Source: Rosa chinensis (lineage: Eukaryota; Streptophyta; Magnoliopsida; Rosales; Rosaceae). From it: 64,000 nt of DNA. The position numbers and the translations under genes are program-made. The notes beneath the pieces are model-generated. The model was not told the DNA's origin. It worked only from the letters and a program-made list of their open reading frames with translations, and searched no databases. The DNA lies in NCBI RefSeq assembly GCF_002994745.2, contig NC_037093.1:44062384-44126383 (forward strand). The letters run 5' to 3'. This document shows positions 35,401 to 46,037 of the stretch, piece by piece (the stretch's first letter is position 1; the number at the start of each line of letters is the position of its first letter).

Positions 35401-37619
35401 GGAGTGTTTACTGTACCTCGAGCTAGAATGTTAGCTTTCCTCCCATCTCCAAACGTGACTGATCCAGAGGTATTTTCATCCTCAAATGAAGTAAACCAGG
35501 TTTTGTCTCCAGTCATGTGTCTAGAACAACCACTGTCAACATACCAAAAATCTCGTCGTTTGTCAGCAAATGCAGTTAAAGCTACCAAACAAGTTGCCTC
35601 AATGTGAGAGCGTTGATGAATTTTGCTAGCACAAACAAAAAGACATGTATCATCAGTTTCACCAACAGGGGACCAATGATTTTTGCTTTTAATTTTTCTG
35701 GTCCAGACATCTTTTCTTCTTTCAGTTTGAGGATTCTTTTGAGAAACAATTTCAGTTAATTTGTTAATGAGTTCCTTTTGTTCTTTAAGCTCAACCTGTA
35801 AGGTTTCAACAGTACATTTTTCTTGAGAAAATTGTAAGTTTAAAAACCGTTCATTACATCTAGGTCTGATATGGCCAATCTTACCACAGTGATGACAAGT
35901 AGGAACAAAGGTTCTAGGGTTTGCGTACCTGTGTTGACCAGTGGGGGATTCTTGGTCAAGTTTTACCTGATGATGTTGGTTTGAATTACCTTCCCTTACA
36001 CTTTTGACATGATCATCAAGGGAGACATCTATCTGCTCTACAGATGGTTTTGAGGCTCGTACGAATTTGGTGCTTTTGGAATCTTCTCCAGTGTATCCTA
36101 GCCCACATGTATCATGAGGAGCTTTTCCTGATCCAAGTAACTTGGACATGGAAGTGGAGCTGATATCAAACTTCATGAATCTTTCTTGAGTTAATTTTAA
36201 CTCATGTTGTAGAGACTCATTTTTCGCTAACAGTTCCAAGTTCAGGGCTCTTTGTCCTTTAACATCCAGTTCTAGAAGTTTGATCTTGTTGAGATACTCA
36301 TTCTTTTCAGTCTTCCACGTCAGTATCTTTTGGTCACCTTGTAGATCTGCCGATTCACTCACGAGTTTGCTTTTCTCCAGTTTCCATGCAGATTGTGAGG
36401 ATTCGAATAGTTTCTCCACCTTTTCTTTTTCAGTCCTCAGGAAATCTACTTCTTTTTCCAAGCTCAAGTTTCTAATCAGAGTGGCCTTTGAAGCTTTGTA
36501 GAGTTGTTTGCAGCGAACATTTGTTTCATCATCATCAGAAAAATACTCATCACTTTCAGAATCAGGCAACAATGATGAGACAAGAGCCACATTTTCAATT
36601 TCTTGAGATTCATCATCACTCCAAGTTGAAAGGAGTGACTTGTTGTTGCTGTTTCCAAGCTTCCTATTTCCACAGTCAGTAGAAATGTGACCGAAACCAC
36701 CACATTCATAGCATTTTGGTTTCCCTGAGTGATTTCCTTTGAAGTTTCCTCTTCCATTCTTACTATTGTAGTCACTGTTGTTACCACTGCCAATATAGTT
36801 ATTCCTTCTGGGAGCATTCGTGTTTTTAGAGGAGTTCTTGCTTTTGAGAAATTTTTTGAATTCCTTCGTCAGTAGAGCAAGATCTAGTGATCCTTCTTCC
36901 TCTTCAATTTCTTTCACTGCTTTGAAGGCTACGCCCTTGTTTTTCTTCTCAGGTTTTAACCTCATCTCATAGGTTTTCAAATTTCCGATGAGCTCATCAA
37001 GTGGATAATCATCTATATCAAAAGAGTCCTCTATGCTCGTAACCTTTGAGTGAAATTTTTCCGGCAGAGCCCTGAGTATCTTTTTGACTATTTTATCTTC
37101 ATCAAAAGGTGCTCCTAGACTGCGACACTGACCGGAGATTTTAAGAATTCTACCATGGAAGTCATCCACGGTTTCATCATCTGCCATAGTCATGGTTTCG
37201 AATTCAAAAATCAGTGCTTGCAGTTTCTGTGCACGTACCTTTTTATTTCCTTCGTATGTAATCTGTAGGAGATCCCATGCCTGCTTGGCAGTCTCACAAT
37301 GACTTATCCTCAGTTTTTCCCGCTCCGATAGGGCTGTGAAGATGCTGTTCTTCGCTTTGAAATCTGCTTGCAAGTTACGAACTTCTTCCTCAGTCCAGTC
37401 CTTCCTTGGTTTGGGAGTGGTAGTGGAAGCGCCTTCTTCTTTTGCTTTTGTCATAGGTACACTCCAGCCATTTTCTACGATGTTCCACACGTGTTCATCT
37501 TGAGCATAGAGGTATGATTTCATGTAAATCTTCCATTGAGTGTATTTTTCACATCCACCTTCGAACCAGGGAGGACTATTTATAGATCCCCCAGTAGCCC
37601 TATCACGTGAATGTTCCAT
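32415..37619 (-). CDS. Gag-Pol polyprotein of element A (1734 aa, uninterrupted)
   Basis: Approximate order by residue is as follows. A UBN2-type gag core lies at 20-230, and a first CCHC knuckle [14 protein letters not shown] at about 303. A coiled coil spans about 385-490, and a second knuckle [14 protein letters not shown] lies at about 573. The aspartic protease motif [12 protein letters not shown] is at about 692. GAG-pre-integrase HHCC begins at about 823. The integrase core has DLMGP (first Asp, about 888), SDNGTEF (about 953) and [12 protein letters not shown]. Reverse transcriptase has [11 protein letters not shown] and YVDD (about 1420). RNase H ends with ADLFTKPL at about 1706. The length exceeds the usual copia size of about 1300 because of the long gag. 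There is no stop or frameshift and all catalytic boxes are present, so the protein could be functional. Expression is doubtful, because the 5' LTR has lost its TATA region. Confidence 0.95.
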   Translation of the reverse strand: MEHSRDRATGGSINSPPWFEGGCEKYTQWKIYMKSYLYAQDEHVWNIVENGWSVPMTKAKEEGASTTTPKPRKDWTEEEVRNLQADFKAKNSIFTALSEREKLRISHCETAKQAWDLLQITYEGNKKVRAQKLQALIFEFETMTMADDETVDDFHGRILKISGQCRSLGAPFDEDKIVKKILRALPEKFHSKVTSIEDSFDIDDYPLDELIGNLKTYEMRLKPEKKNKGVAFKAVKEIEEEEGSLDLALLTKEFKKFLKSKNSSKNTNAPRRNNYIGSGNNSDYNSKNGRGNFKGNHSGKPKCYECGGFGHISTDCGNRKLGNSNNKSLLSTWSDDESQEIENVALVSSLLPDSESDEYFSDDDETNVRCKQLYKASKATLIRNLSLEKEVDFLRTEKEKVEKLFESSQSAWKLEKSKLVSESADLQGDQKILTWKTEKNEYLNKIKLLELDVKGQRALNLELLAKNESLQHELKLTQERFMKFDISSTSMSKLLGSGKAPHDTCGLGYTGEDSKSTKFVRASKPSVEQIDVSLDDHVKSVREGNSNQHHQVKLDQESPTGQHRYANPRTFVPTCHHCGKIGHIRPRCNERFLNLQFSQEKCTVETLQVELKEQKELINKLTEIVSQKNPQTERRKDVWTRKIKSKNHWSPVGETDDTCLFVCASKIHQRSHIEATCLVALTAFADKRRDFWYVDSGCSRHMTGDKTWFTSFEDENTSGSVTFGDGRKANILARGTVNTPGIPNLKNVLFVEGLTANLISVSHLADDYEDVWFNKQRCLVLNQKGEGIMGGMRSVDNCYHIQANESSSLQSCLSIKSTEETFELWHRKMGHINYQDLLKLSSKQCVRGLPNLKGKTDKMCGDCKVGKQTKAPHRMVNSATTSQVLELLHMDLMGPAQSESLGGKSYILVVVDDFSRYTWVNFLKDKTETFESFKNLSQKLIIEKQSSNNCLVKIRSDNGTEFKNASFSNYCHELGVSHEFSAPITPQQNGIVERKNRVLLDMARVLLHAAGLSKNFWAEAISTACYTINRVFLRPGNDQTAYELWKGKKPNVKHFHVFGSPCYILRDREHLGKFDARSDDGVFLGYSLNSRAYRVYNKRTRVVMESINVSIDDQCVKQEVTFADTSPFSVTPSQNTETSSEEEEEEIHDNIFEPAPTQRRGFKQVQKDHSTQDIIGNLTDGPMTRRKAAVQVSPSEVSEENVLLCFITENLVSMNIISHFGFVSIIEPKNIKAALLDDNWISAMQDELNQFTRNDVWYLVPRPSKCNVIGTKWIFRNKSDEKGNVIRNKARLVAQGYSQVEGLDFDETFAPVARLESVRLLLSIACHLRFKLFQMDVKTAFLNGFLQEEVYVEQPPGFQDPHNLDHVYRLKKALYGLKQAPRAWYERLSTHLVGKGYARGSIDKTLFVKRTKNDIIIAQVYVDDIVFGSTSKYLVKEFQSVMESEFEMSMCGELTYFLGLQVKQIDTGLFLSQSKYAENLIKKFGLASKKTVTNPMSTTTKLSEDHEGKSVDPTLYRSMIGSLLYLTASRPDISYSVGVCARFQANPKESHLDAVKRIIRYVAGTVNCGLFYTFDTNVEIAGYSDADWGGNLKDRKSTSGGCFFIGNNLVAWHSKKQNCISLSTAEAEYVAAGSCCTQILWMKQMLHDYGISQGKLSIFCDNTSAINITKNPVQHSRTKHIDLRYHFIRDLVEQNILELSFVPTENQLADLFTKPLDTARFEMLRNALGICSKH

Positions 37620-37646
37620 CTTTCCTGGGATCTCTAGAAGGTTCTA

Positions 37647-37664
37647 GAACCCGCTCTGATGCCA
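37647..37664 (-). other. Primer-binding site of element A
   Basis: Two bases inside the 5' LTR end, the minus strand reads TGGCATCAGAGCGGGTTC. It resembles the initiator-tRNA-Met complement TGGTATCAGAGC used by most plant copia elements, with one transition. Element B has the same site at 44398-44415. Confidence 0.85.
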
Positions 37665-37666
37665 AT

Positions 37667-38337
37667 TGAAAATACTAGATGGAACCAGTGTTGATAAAAT
37701 ACTTTTTCTCAAGAGTTTAATCAAAGAAAGTATGATACATGACACGAAGATTTGCTAACGCAGTGTAAACCTCTCCACTGAGGAAACTTCACTGCGTGGC
37801 TTTTAACGTAGCCAACACGAAAAATCAATCCAATATTAAACACTAGAGTTTACAGAATACAAGTAGTGTTGTTCACAACAAACACCTTTTCTTAGCAACA
37901 AATGCTAACTTGTTTTACAACCATTCTAACTCTAGATTCAACATTTCAGGCAATCAATCTTCAGCCTTCCTTTCACTCAATTGAATCACTGATCTTGAGA
38001 GTGAATGTAAAAGATTATGCAAAGTAATACATGAAACAATTGAAGAGGGTTTTGAATGTGCAATCGATACTTTCCTAACAAGGTCTCAAATTGATATGCA
38101 TGTTAAAAACCATTTTAATGCATAAGGGATTATTGACTTAATACAACCGATATGCATATCAATTTAGATTTATACCAACCAATATGGAATGAATACACAT
38201 TAAACTCAAGATCAGTGACTCGATTTGACTTGATCTTGTCTTCAAGAACCGATCTTGTGATCTTTCTCTTTGCTTCCTTGAAGCTCCGGTTTCCTCGTCG
38301 TAGTGGGAAATCATATGTTGAATGGTAATAGGCCAAT
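37667..38337 (-). repeat. 5' LTR of element A (internal deletion, interrupted by element B)
   Basis: It ends (minus strand) ...AGTATTTTCA next to the PBS. Compared with the 3' LTR it lacks 176 bp between GGGTTTT repeats, exactly the part with the TATA box. Element B enters after CCAAT at 38337. The final GTACTTACA of this LTR is no longer separate from the identical tip of B. Confidence 0.85.
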
Positions 38338-39528
38338 TGTAATTACCGGATGGAACAAAATTGATAGAGTTTGAGTAATGACAGTTATTCAAACAAGCAA
38401 CAACACAAATAAAAGAACACAAGAATTGCTGACGCAGTGTAAACCTCTCCACTGAGGAAACTTCACTGCGTGGCTTTTAACGTAGCCAACACGAGAATCA
38501 AATCCAATATGAATCAAATCGTTACAGATCACAAGTAGTGGTATTCAACACAACCACATTGACTAGCAACAATGCTAACTTGCTTACAACTGTAAAAGAC
38601 CTATTCTAAACAACTATGAAGCAATCTGTATAGATGAAGAAATCTGGACACGCCTTCAAATTCAATCTTGCCTTGAAGCCTCACTGATCTCAATCACATA
38701 TGCAAGTGATGAATGCAGTGAACAAGCAGTATGATCAATCAATCAACAAACAATGAGAGTTTTGTAAAACAGTTAGTGCAGACTATGCAGCACAATTAAA
38801 ATTCTCAATCAGAAAACTCTACATCTCATAATGCAGTTTCAAAACCTTTTATAGAAGATAAAGACTCCCCCTCAATCCAATCACATTAAACACCGATTGA
38901 GATAAACATGGAAAGGTTTTTCAAAACAATATGCAATCACAATCTTTTATCTGATATGTATTCAAAACAATTCTAAATGCAGATAAGATTTCCTAAACTC
39001 CTTTCCTTAAACACTATTTGAATTGGAGAGTTTAGACCCACAATATATGCATCAATCACATGCAAATTGATATGATATGCAAATTAAAAGCTCTCTAAAC
39101 CTAGACCATATTTTCAGAATTATATGGAGAAAGAATCGTGTACAATCAATGCGTCTAACCCTAATTGATTCCTATTAGGAAAGATCTTTTTAACAAAAGA
39201 TTGCCAATTAAAATAAACAGACCTAAATCAATTAGGTCTTCAATGGGACGATTTTAACTGGTGAAAAAAATCTTTGCATAATAAAATTTAAGAATAGAAA
39301 GATACTTTCCAAAAACAAACTTCCTAAAACCTAGGACTGACTCAAGGATTGCAACACAAATTGCAATCCCAATGCATATGCTGACTCATGAGATGCATTT
39401 ACCTGTAACGTATTTGAGATCAGTATTAGGCCCTTTTCCAGCTTCTTCAGTGATGAATTGTCATGATATACTTCACTAGCTTTGTATGGGAATGCCAACA
39501 AATAACATGTACAAATCTTGTACTTACA
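38338..39528 (-). repeat. 3' LTR of element B
   Basis: A 1191-bp LTR with a TATAAAAGG box at 38845-38853 and a conserved hairpin at 38433-38470. It is bordered by CCAAT of element A's LTR on the left and by the B polypurine tract on the right. Confidence 0.93.
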
Positions 39529-40189
39529 ATCTCCCCCTTTGGCATTCCTATACAAAACACATCTAATTAATACAAACTCCCCCTCAACAAATACTTGAGG
39601 ATCCTCACTTGGGAAGAAGCCTGCAATTCCTGTAACACTTATCACACACACCTTGTAAAAAGCAAGTTAAAGATAAGGCATAGGAATGTCAATGCAATTT
39701 CAAGATCAATATCAAAAGATTTAAACAATCAAAGCACAAGTGGATCAAATTCACCAATATTCTCCCCCTTTTTGTCTAGGAATGACAAAGGCAACCTTCA
39801 GCTTGTAGTTAATGAACAAGTGAGAGCACAACATAATAAAACCGAACATGTAGACACAGCTTGTGAATGAACCCAAGAATACCAGCTCTTGTGCTGCTCG
39901 TACTTGAGTGAATAAATAGAGGAGCATGCAACAAGGAACAAAAGCACATACTTCAAATATTTCATTCCGATATCATCATATTCCTTTGTCTTATTCCCTG
40001 CATGGGACTCAGAACCTCAACATTGGTATCTTCCCACTTCTATCAATCTCTATGTGCATGGCCTTCCCAATTTTCCAAAATTTAATGCAGCAGCCAACTC
40101 CAGAGCTTGCAAGAACCATCCATGAATTCATTGTCAAGTAGATAGAGGAAGATAACAAACTAGCTTATGAAGCACACAAAAACTGAATA

Positions 40190-41370
40190 TCGTTTTTTTT
40201 TTTTTTTTTTTTTTAATTTTTTTTTTTTTAATTTTTATATATATATCGAAAACGCAAAACTAACAACCTAAAAATAGCAAAAAGGTTTCAATTTTCTTCC
40301 CCCCACACTTAAACCAAATATTGTCCTCAATGTTTGACAAATAATCACATGTAATGAAAAGATTTAAGTATAGAAAGAGAGAGAAAAGAAAACAACAAAA
40401 ACAAGTATAGTTAAGAAAAGTAGAGAATGCTCCCTCTTGTAGACCTCCCAATGCACACAACCTTTGGAGACGAACTAAAGACACAAACCTCAAGGCTAAT
40501 TAAGCCTTGACTTCCTAACATAAGTTCCATGCCAAACATGCTCCAAAGGTACTCCAATAATGCTCAAAGACAATAGGAAACATCACTTGTCACAAACTGA
40601 TTTCAGCTAAAACCTTGCAGCAGTCCTACTTCCGAGGCTTATAGCTCATCCATTCAGAATCGGAATCCAAAGATCCTACTTGGAGATGAAAGTTCATATT
40701 CAGGGCTTTCCGTACATATGTGGCGCAAATTCTAAGTCCAAGGGATGTGAAAACTAGAGACCTGCAAAGTTAGCAAAAAAATACAGAAAACTGTCAGAAT
40801 GCTGACAGAATGTCCTTTGTCCATTCAAACCTGAATACCGGAAGCTACAGGGGTCACATTCAGAAACCCTTTGGTATGAATGAAGTAGACATCTGGGGCT
40901 TCATATACATATAAGATTTGTCTCATTTGGACCCCGGGAATTATCCCCTGTTTTGCGCTTTATGTGGCTCAGCTGCCCAGTTTTCTGGTTTTCTGCCCTG
41001 ACCTTTCTGTACTCAACTGGAGACTGCAGACTCATTAGAACTCAGAATTTCTATCTGTCAACTCCATTGGAAAATAGACTCCTGGGGCTTTTGATCCATG
41101 TATGGCACGTCTTCTGATTCCAAGTGAGCTGTGAACCCTAGCCGTTCAAAATGAACTGATCCGCGAGCCGGAAAAATTGTTTCGGTCAACAGTGATCTTC
41201 TTCTATCTTTCCTCAACTATATGACCTGCACACACACTAAAAACATAAAAAGGAACCAGAAAAGAAGCAATGAAATTGAAAAGAAGATTCAGGTAAACTA
41301 TAACACCCTTTTAACATAAAAGTTTCCTATGCCGTTGCCATCTCCTCATCCATTCATTGGATTGCCTCCC
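40190..41370. repeat. Foreign retroelement piece inside element B
   Basis: This begins with T-runs (40193-40230) and a CCCCCCACACTTAAACC-type tract followed by ATTGTCCTCAATGT. It ends near ATTGCCTCCCAATTAGTGCTT. These motifs recall internal 3' regions of plant Ty3-gypsy elements rather than copia. The flanks (39541-40190 and 41370-42860) are SIRE-like non-coding sequence similar to the 3' region of element A (for example 42140-42240 with 31860-31945). Confidence 0.45.
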
Positions 41371-42862
41371 AATTAGTGCTTGGTTTCATGTCATACAAGC
41401 GCACTTTCATTTCCAAATTCATTGAACTTCTCATGTTCAGTAATCAGTGATCTATTCAATGACCTGATCGGTGACCTGATCGGCTTCACCACTGAAACCA
41501 AAATCATTTACACGGTTTTTGTCCACAGGATAGACCCATCTCTGGTATATGTACATCAGAAATATGATATCATCACGGAACACACAAAAAAGCGATGCAA
41601 CATTGACATTTTTATGACAAATGCAACTTATGTAGCGGAAGCTATGTAGAAGGAGGATCACCAGTAGATGTTTCGCAATAGACCCAGCCCAAGAAGAATC
41701 AATCAGAGAAAGATAGCCCAAGTATCAATACTCCCCCTTAGTGTGATCATGTGATGAGAGATGCAAGGATGAAATGCAAACACACAATGAGTGGGTTGTA
41801 TCCAAATGCTAAGAACAGATTTAATTCGCATAGCTTTTCCAACAAGAGCAATACCACTTAATCATAAACAAGAGTGCAACAAAATAAGTTCACACGAGTG
41901 AATTGATTCCGACAATCACAAGGTAAGATAGAGGGTGATCGAGTATTCTATACCTCTTGTTGTGAAGAGTGAACATATCTCAAGATGGGGTGTGTAATAT
42001 TTGTGGAAACCTGAAAACCAAGCCTCACATACGAAACAAATTTAAGCACGTAAACTATATTCCCCCTTATAACACCGTGAGGGCATGATTTTGAATTTTC
42101 TTTTGGCCTTTCACACAAAGTAACATTTTTGCTCAAGAAGACTACGACCCATGTAACGAGTATTAAGCTAGCAGCTCCCAAGTCAGATGACTTTAGGGTA
42201 CTAGATGTAACAAGGACATCCCAAAGAGCACATCTACTCGAGTCAATAGTCTCATAATCCACCGGGGTGACCAAACCATTCCCGTTTCTTCCCAATCCTC
42301 ATATCGTTCGTCACGACCGAGGGCTGTTTACTTTGGCAATAGCCTGGCCATGCTCCATATAAAACATTTTTTTTTTTTTCAAGGAGCAGCAAAAATAAGG
42401 AAATATTCCGTATAAGAGTATTGAGAACAGGCCAACCAACAAATATGACTTACCACCACTTAGAGTATGTGTGCATGTGACGATTCAAGGTGATAGAGAA
42501 TATGTTGTTCAAGCTCACAATTACAGAGTGATGCAGGAACAAATTCAAAACATGCTAAGCAGCTCATTGCGCACAGATTTAAGAAAATGAGTAGAGCCCT
42601 CGTCAATCTAAGTTCAAATTAATCTGTCAGACACTTAGGGATACAAATCACAATCTTGAATTTCCATAAACTGATCCTAACAATGCAGAAATGGAAATAA
42701 TAATGCACCTATACTACCATGAAGACATACAACATGAATGCATGCAAAATGGATCAAGCGAAGTGAGAGTATCAATACTTAGAGCATCCACCAACGGTGC
42801 TTCTAAGTGATTCAAATTGAGTTCAGTCTAAAGGCCTAGTAAACGACTTAGACAATTTGTGT

Positions 42863-44371
42863 TCAGTACGTAGGAACGAAAGCAAGCTCAAGCATATTAT
42901 CAAGATTATTCATATGAGCAGAAAAATAATTATTTGAACCTTTTTTAATCCAGATTTGCTTCTGCTTCAAATTCTGCTCTTTGGGGATTGCAATCCTGCT
43001 AATCAACTTTAGATGCTCTTTCAGCTCTGCTTGCAGCGATGCAGTTGAGCCTATTTTTGATGCTTTCCTCTGATTTTGAGTGACCCTGCGGAGCATATTA
43101 CATCTAGGACGTATGTGTCCCAATTTTCCGCAGAAATGACAAGTGGGAGTGAAACTTTTTGAGTTATGAACATACCTAGGCTAACGCACAGAGATGTGAC
43201 TGTCAGAACTTACCTGAGTTCTCCTTTGATGAGGTGGAGGTGCTGAATCAAATTTAGGCTTTTGAGGAAGAGTTGGGGGATGAGTTTCTTGGTCATTTGA
43301 TGAGCTTGAGTGCACACTTGAGCTCACACCTTTCACAAAGTTAGAACGATTGATTTTTGCACCTTTATGCCGCAACCTTTTCTTGTTGGTGTGTGGTTTT
43401 CCAATTCCAATCATTTTGGAAACCAAATCTGACCCTATTGAGAATTTGTTGAACTTTTCTTGAGACTCTTCAAGCTTGACCTGCAAACTCTCAATTTTAG
43501 AGGTTAGTGAGATATTCAGATTTGATTGGGCTTTAACTTCAACCTGAAGGGTTTTAATCCTGTCAATCAACTCAATACACTCCACCTCCCAATTTTGGGA
43601 ATTCATCTTATCCTGCAAAATATCAAGTTTGTCAGTGTAAGCAAAGCGTTCACCTTCCCATTTTTCTTTGCATGATTCAAGATTTAACTCGGCCTTGATC
43701 TTTGCTTTTCTGATTTGCTCAATCTCATTCTCAAGTTTAAGATTTCTTTTGAACATCACTCTTGAAGCTTTATACAGTTCCCTGCACTTATCATTAGTCA
43801 CATCATCTGATATATCAAAAATCTTACCTTTACTGTTGGAATCGTCAGATGCCTCATGATAAGGTGAGGAGATGAAAGCAATATTCTCTTCTTCATTCTC
43901 AATTTGAGAATTTTCCTCACTGTCACTCCAAGTTGACTTAAGAGCCTTGTTATTTCGTGAGCTATATTTTCTATTTCCACAATCAGAAGAGATATGACCA
44001 ATACCACCACATTCATAACGTATAGGTTTTTCAACAATGCTTTTCTCTTTATCAAAATTATTGACTTTTGGGTTTTTGTCAAATCGTTTTTCAGATAATT
44101 GCCCCCTTTTTGATTCAGATATACTTTTTGAAGTACTACCATAAGAGTTTTTATTTTTCAGAAATTTTTTAAACTCTTTGGTTAGTAAAGCTAAATCCAC
44201 AGAATCACTATCATCCACATCTTTCATTTTAACAGAAGAGATAGCAAAATTTTGTACCTTTTTCTTAGGCTTGAACCTCATCATGATCTTCCATTGCGAG
44301 TAATCTTCACCATCAAAATATGGGGGACACTTTATCGAACTAGCAGCTCTGTCACATTCATGTTCCATCAT
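42863..44371 (-). pseudogene. Shortened gag of element B fused to the pol end
   Basis: ATG at 44371 (or 44368) starts MEHECDRAASS, matching the N-terminus of element A gag. After QWKI the capsid-like core of about 190 residues is missing, and the frame resumes at RFKPKKK. The CCHC knuckle has the form YECGGIGHISSDC, without a recognisable first ligand change, and a long coiled coil follows. A TAG at 43181-43183 interrupts the frame. Beyond it comes the second knuckle CHFCGKLGHIRPRC and a Lys/Gln-rich segment. The frame then joins LELAFVPT, which equals the end of RNase H in element A, and stops. The tail from 40 to 42.8 kb has no pol. Confidence 0.85.
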
Positions 44372-44417
44372 GTCCTCGGATCTACTAAAAAGCTTTAGAA
44401 CCCGCTCTGATGCCAAT

Positions 44418-45609
44418 TGTAATTACCGGATGGAACAAAATTGATAGAGTTTGAGTAATGACAGTTATTCAAACAAGCAACAACACAAATAAAAGAACAC
44501 AAGAATTGCTGACGCAGTGTAAACCTCTCCACTGAGGAAACTTCACTGCGTGGCTTTTAACGTAGCCAACACGAGAATCAAATCCAATATGAATCAAATC
44601 GTTACAGATCACAAGTAGTGGTATTCAACACAACCACATTGACTAGCAACAATGCTAACTTGCTTACAACTGTAAAAGACCTATTCTAAACAACTATGAA
44701 GCAATCTGTATAGATGAAGAAATCTGGACACGCCTTCAAATTCAATCTTGCCTTGAAGCCTCACTGATCTCAATCACATATGCAAGTGATGAATGCAGTG
44801 AACAAGCAGTATGATCAATCAATCAACAAACAATGAGAGTTTTGTAAAACAGTTAGTGCAGACTATGCAGCACAATTAAAATTCTCAATCAGAAAACTCT
44901 ACATCTCATAATGCAGTTTCAAAACCTTTTATAGAAGATAAAGACTCCCCCTCAATCCAATCACATTAAACACCGATTGAGATAAACATGGAAAGGTTTT
45001 TCAAAACAATATGCAATCACAATCTTTTATCTGATATGTATTCAAAACAATTCTAAATGCAGATAAGATTTCCTAAACTCCTTTCCTTAAACACTATTTG
45101 AATTGGAGAGTTTAGACCCACAATATATGCATCAATCACATGCAAATTGATATGATATGCAAATTAAAAGCTCTCTAAACCTAGACCATATTTTCAGAAT
45201 TATATGGAGAAAGAATCGTGTACAATCAATGCGTCTAACCCTAATTGATTCCTATTAGGAAAGATCTTTTTAACAAAAGATTGCCAATTAAAATAAACAG
45301 ACCTAAATCAATTAGGTCTTCAATGGGACGATTTTAACTGGTGAAAAAAATCTTTGCATAATAAAATTTAAGAATAGAAAGATACTTTCCAAAAACAAAC
45401 TTCCTAAAACCTAGGACTGACTCAAGGATTGCAACACAAATTGCAATCCCAATGCATATGCTGACTCATGAGATGCATTTACCTGTAACGTATTTGAGAT
45501 CAGTATTAGGCCCTTTTCCAGCTTCTTCAGTGATGAATTGTCATGATATACTTCACTAGCTTTGTATGGGAATGCCAACAAATAACATGTACAAAATCTT
45601 GTACTTACA
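44418..45609 (-). repeat. 5' LTR of element B
   Basis: A 1192-bp LTR with a TATAAAAGG box at 44925-44933, intact on the side that drives transcription. Its outer tip TGTAAGTACA abuts the ACAAG duplication of the proteasome exon directly. The expected end of element A's LTR and the B target duplication are missing here, consistent with a 14-bp deletion between identical tips. Confidence 0.92.
44513..44550 (-). promoter_or_regulatory. Conserved LTR hairpin shared by elements A and B
   Basis: CGCAGTG and CACTGCG enclose a second stem CCTC/GAGG, followed closely by a GGCT/AGCC stem. The same block occurs at 29673-29710, 37759-37796 and 38433-38470. It is the most conserved part between the otherwise diverged A and B LTRs and lies about 100-130 bp from the 3' end of each LTR, in R or U5. 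Confidence 0.65.
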
Positions 45610-45991
45610 ACAAGCGACTTAATAGTAACGATAGCTCTTCCTCTTTCTTTTTTTATTTTCACTTTTTATGAGAAGAACTATAACTCTTCGTCCCTGACTC
45701 TTCCTTGTTCTACTAACCAAAAAAAATATTTAAAATATTTTTCTTTATATTTCAGTTAGAAACGATATGGAAAAAATGTTTCCAATATCTTCCAATATGA
45801 TTGCTGTAATGTCGGGGACAGCTATTGATTGCATGAAGATGTGCGAGAGTGTGAAATCCAAATGTATAACTGAGGTCAGTGCACCTAAAACCATATTCAA
45901 TGATTCATTCTCCCTCATCACTTGGACTAATCTCTATAATTTTGCTTAAATTTGGAAAAGGAAAAATAAATACTAACCAAACTTACTTGTT

Positions 45992-46037
<46 letters not shown>

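Larger units (their letters stand above)
29635..38337 (-). mobile_element. Element A: SIRE-like Ty1-copia retrotransposon with intact polyprotein
   Basis: Orientation is minus: 5' LTR at 37667-38337, PBS at about 37647-37664, gag-pol at 37619-32415, an extra ORF at 31173-30721, a PPT at 30437-30447 and a 3' LTR at 29635-30436. It is inserted in the exon of a proteasome-like gene. The target duplication ACAAG survives at 45610-45614 on the right. On the left, 55 bp of LTR tip are missing. Element B is inserted in the 5' LTR. The long gag with coiled coil and two zinc knuckles, plus an ORF after pol, point to the SIRE/Maximus lineage. Confidence 0.9.
38338..45609 (-). mobile_element. Element B: non-autonomous SIRE-like copia retrotransposon
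   Basis: LTRs are 38338-39528 and 44418-45609, with TGTAAGTACA...GGTAATTACA tips. The PBS lies at 44398-44415 and the PPT (AAAGGGGGAGAT) at 39529-39540. The internal region keeps only a shortened gag and then jumps to the last codons of RNase H. Protease, integrase and RT are absent. The two LTRs appear identical except for one 1-bp length difference near 39513/45594, so the insertion is recent and must have used proteins supplied in trans. Confidence 0.92.

Noticed and set aside
32538..36682. Short plus-strand frames within 32.5-36.7 kb
   Set aside because: Shadows of the minus-strand Gag-Pol of element A.
38130..38452. Short minus-strand frames duplicated at 30.2-30.5 kb and 39.3-39.7/45.4-45.7 kb
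   Set aside because: They lie in LTRs and repeat only because LTRs are duplicated.
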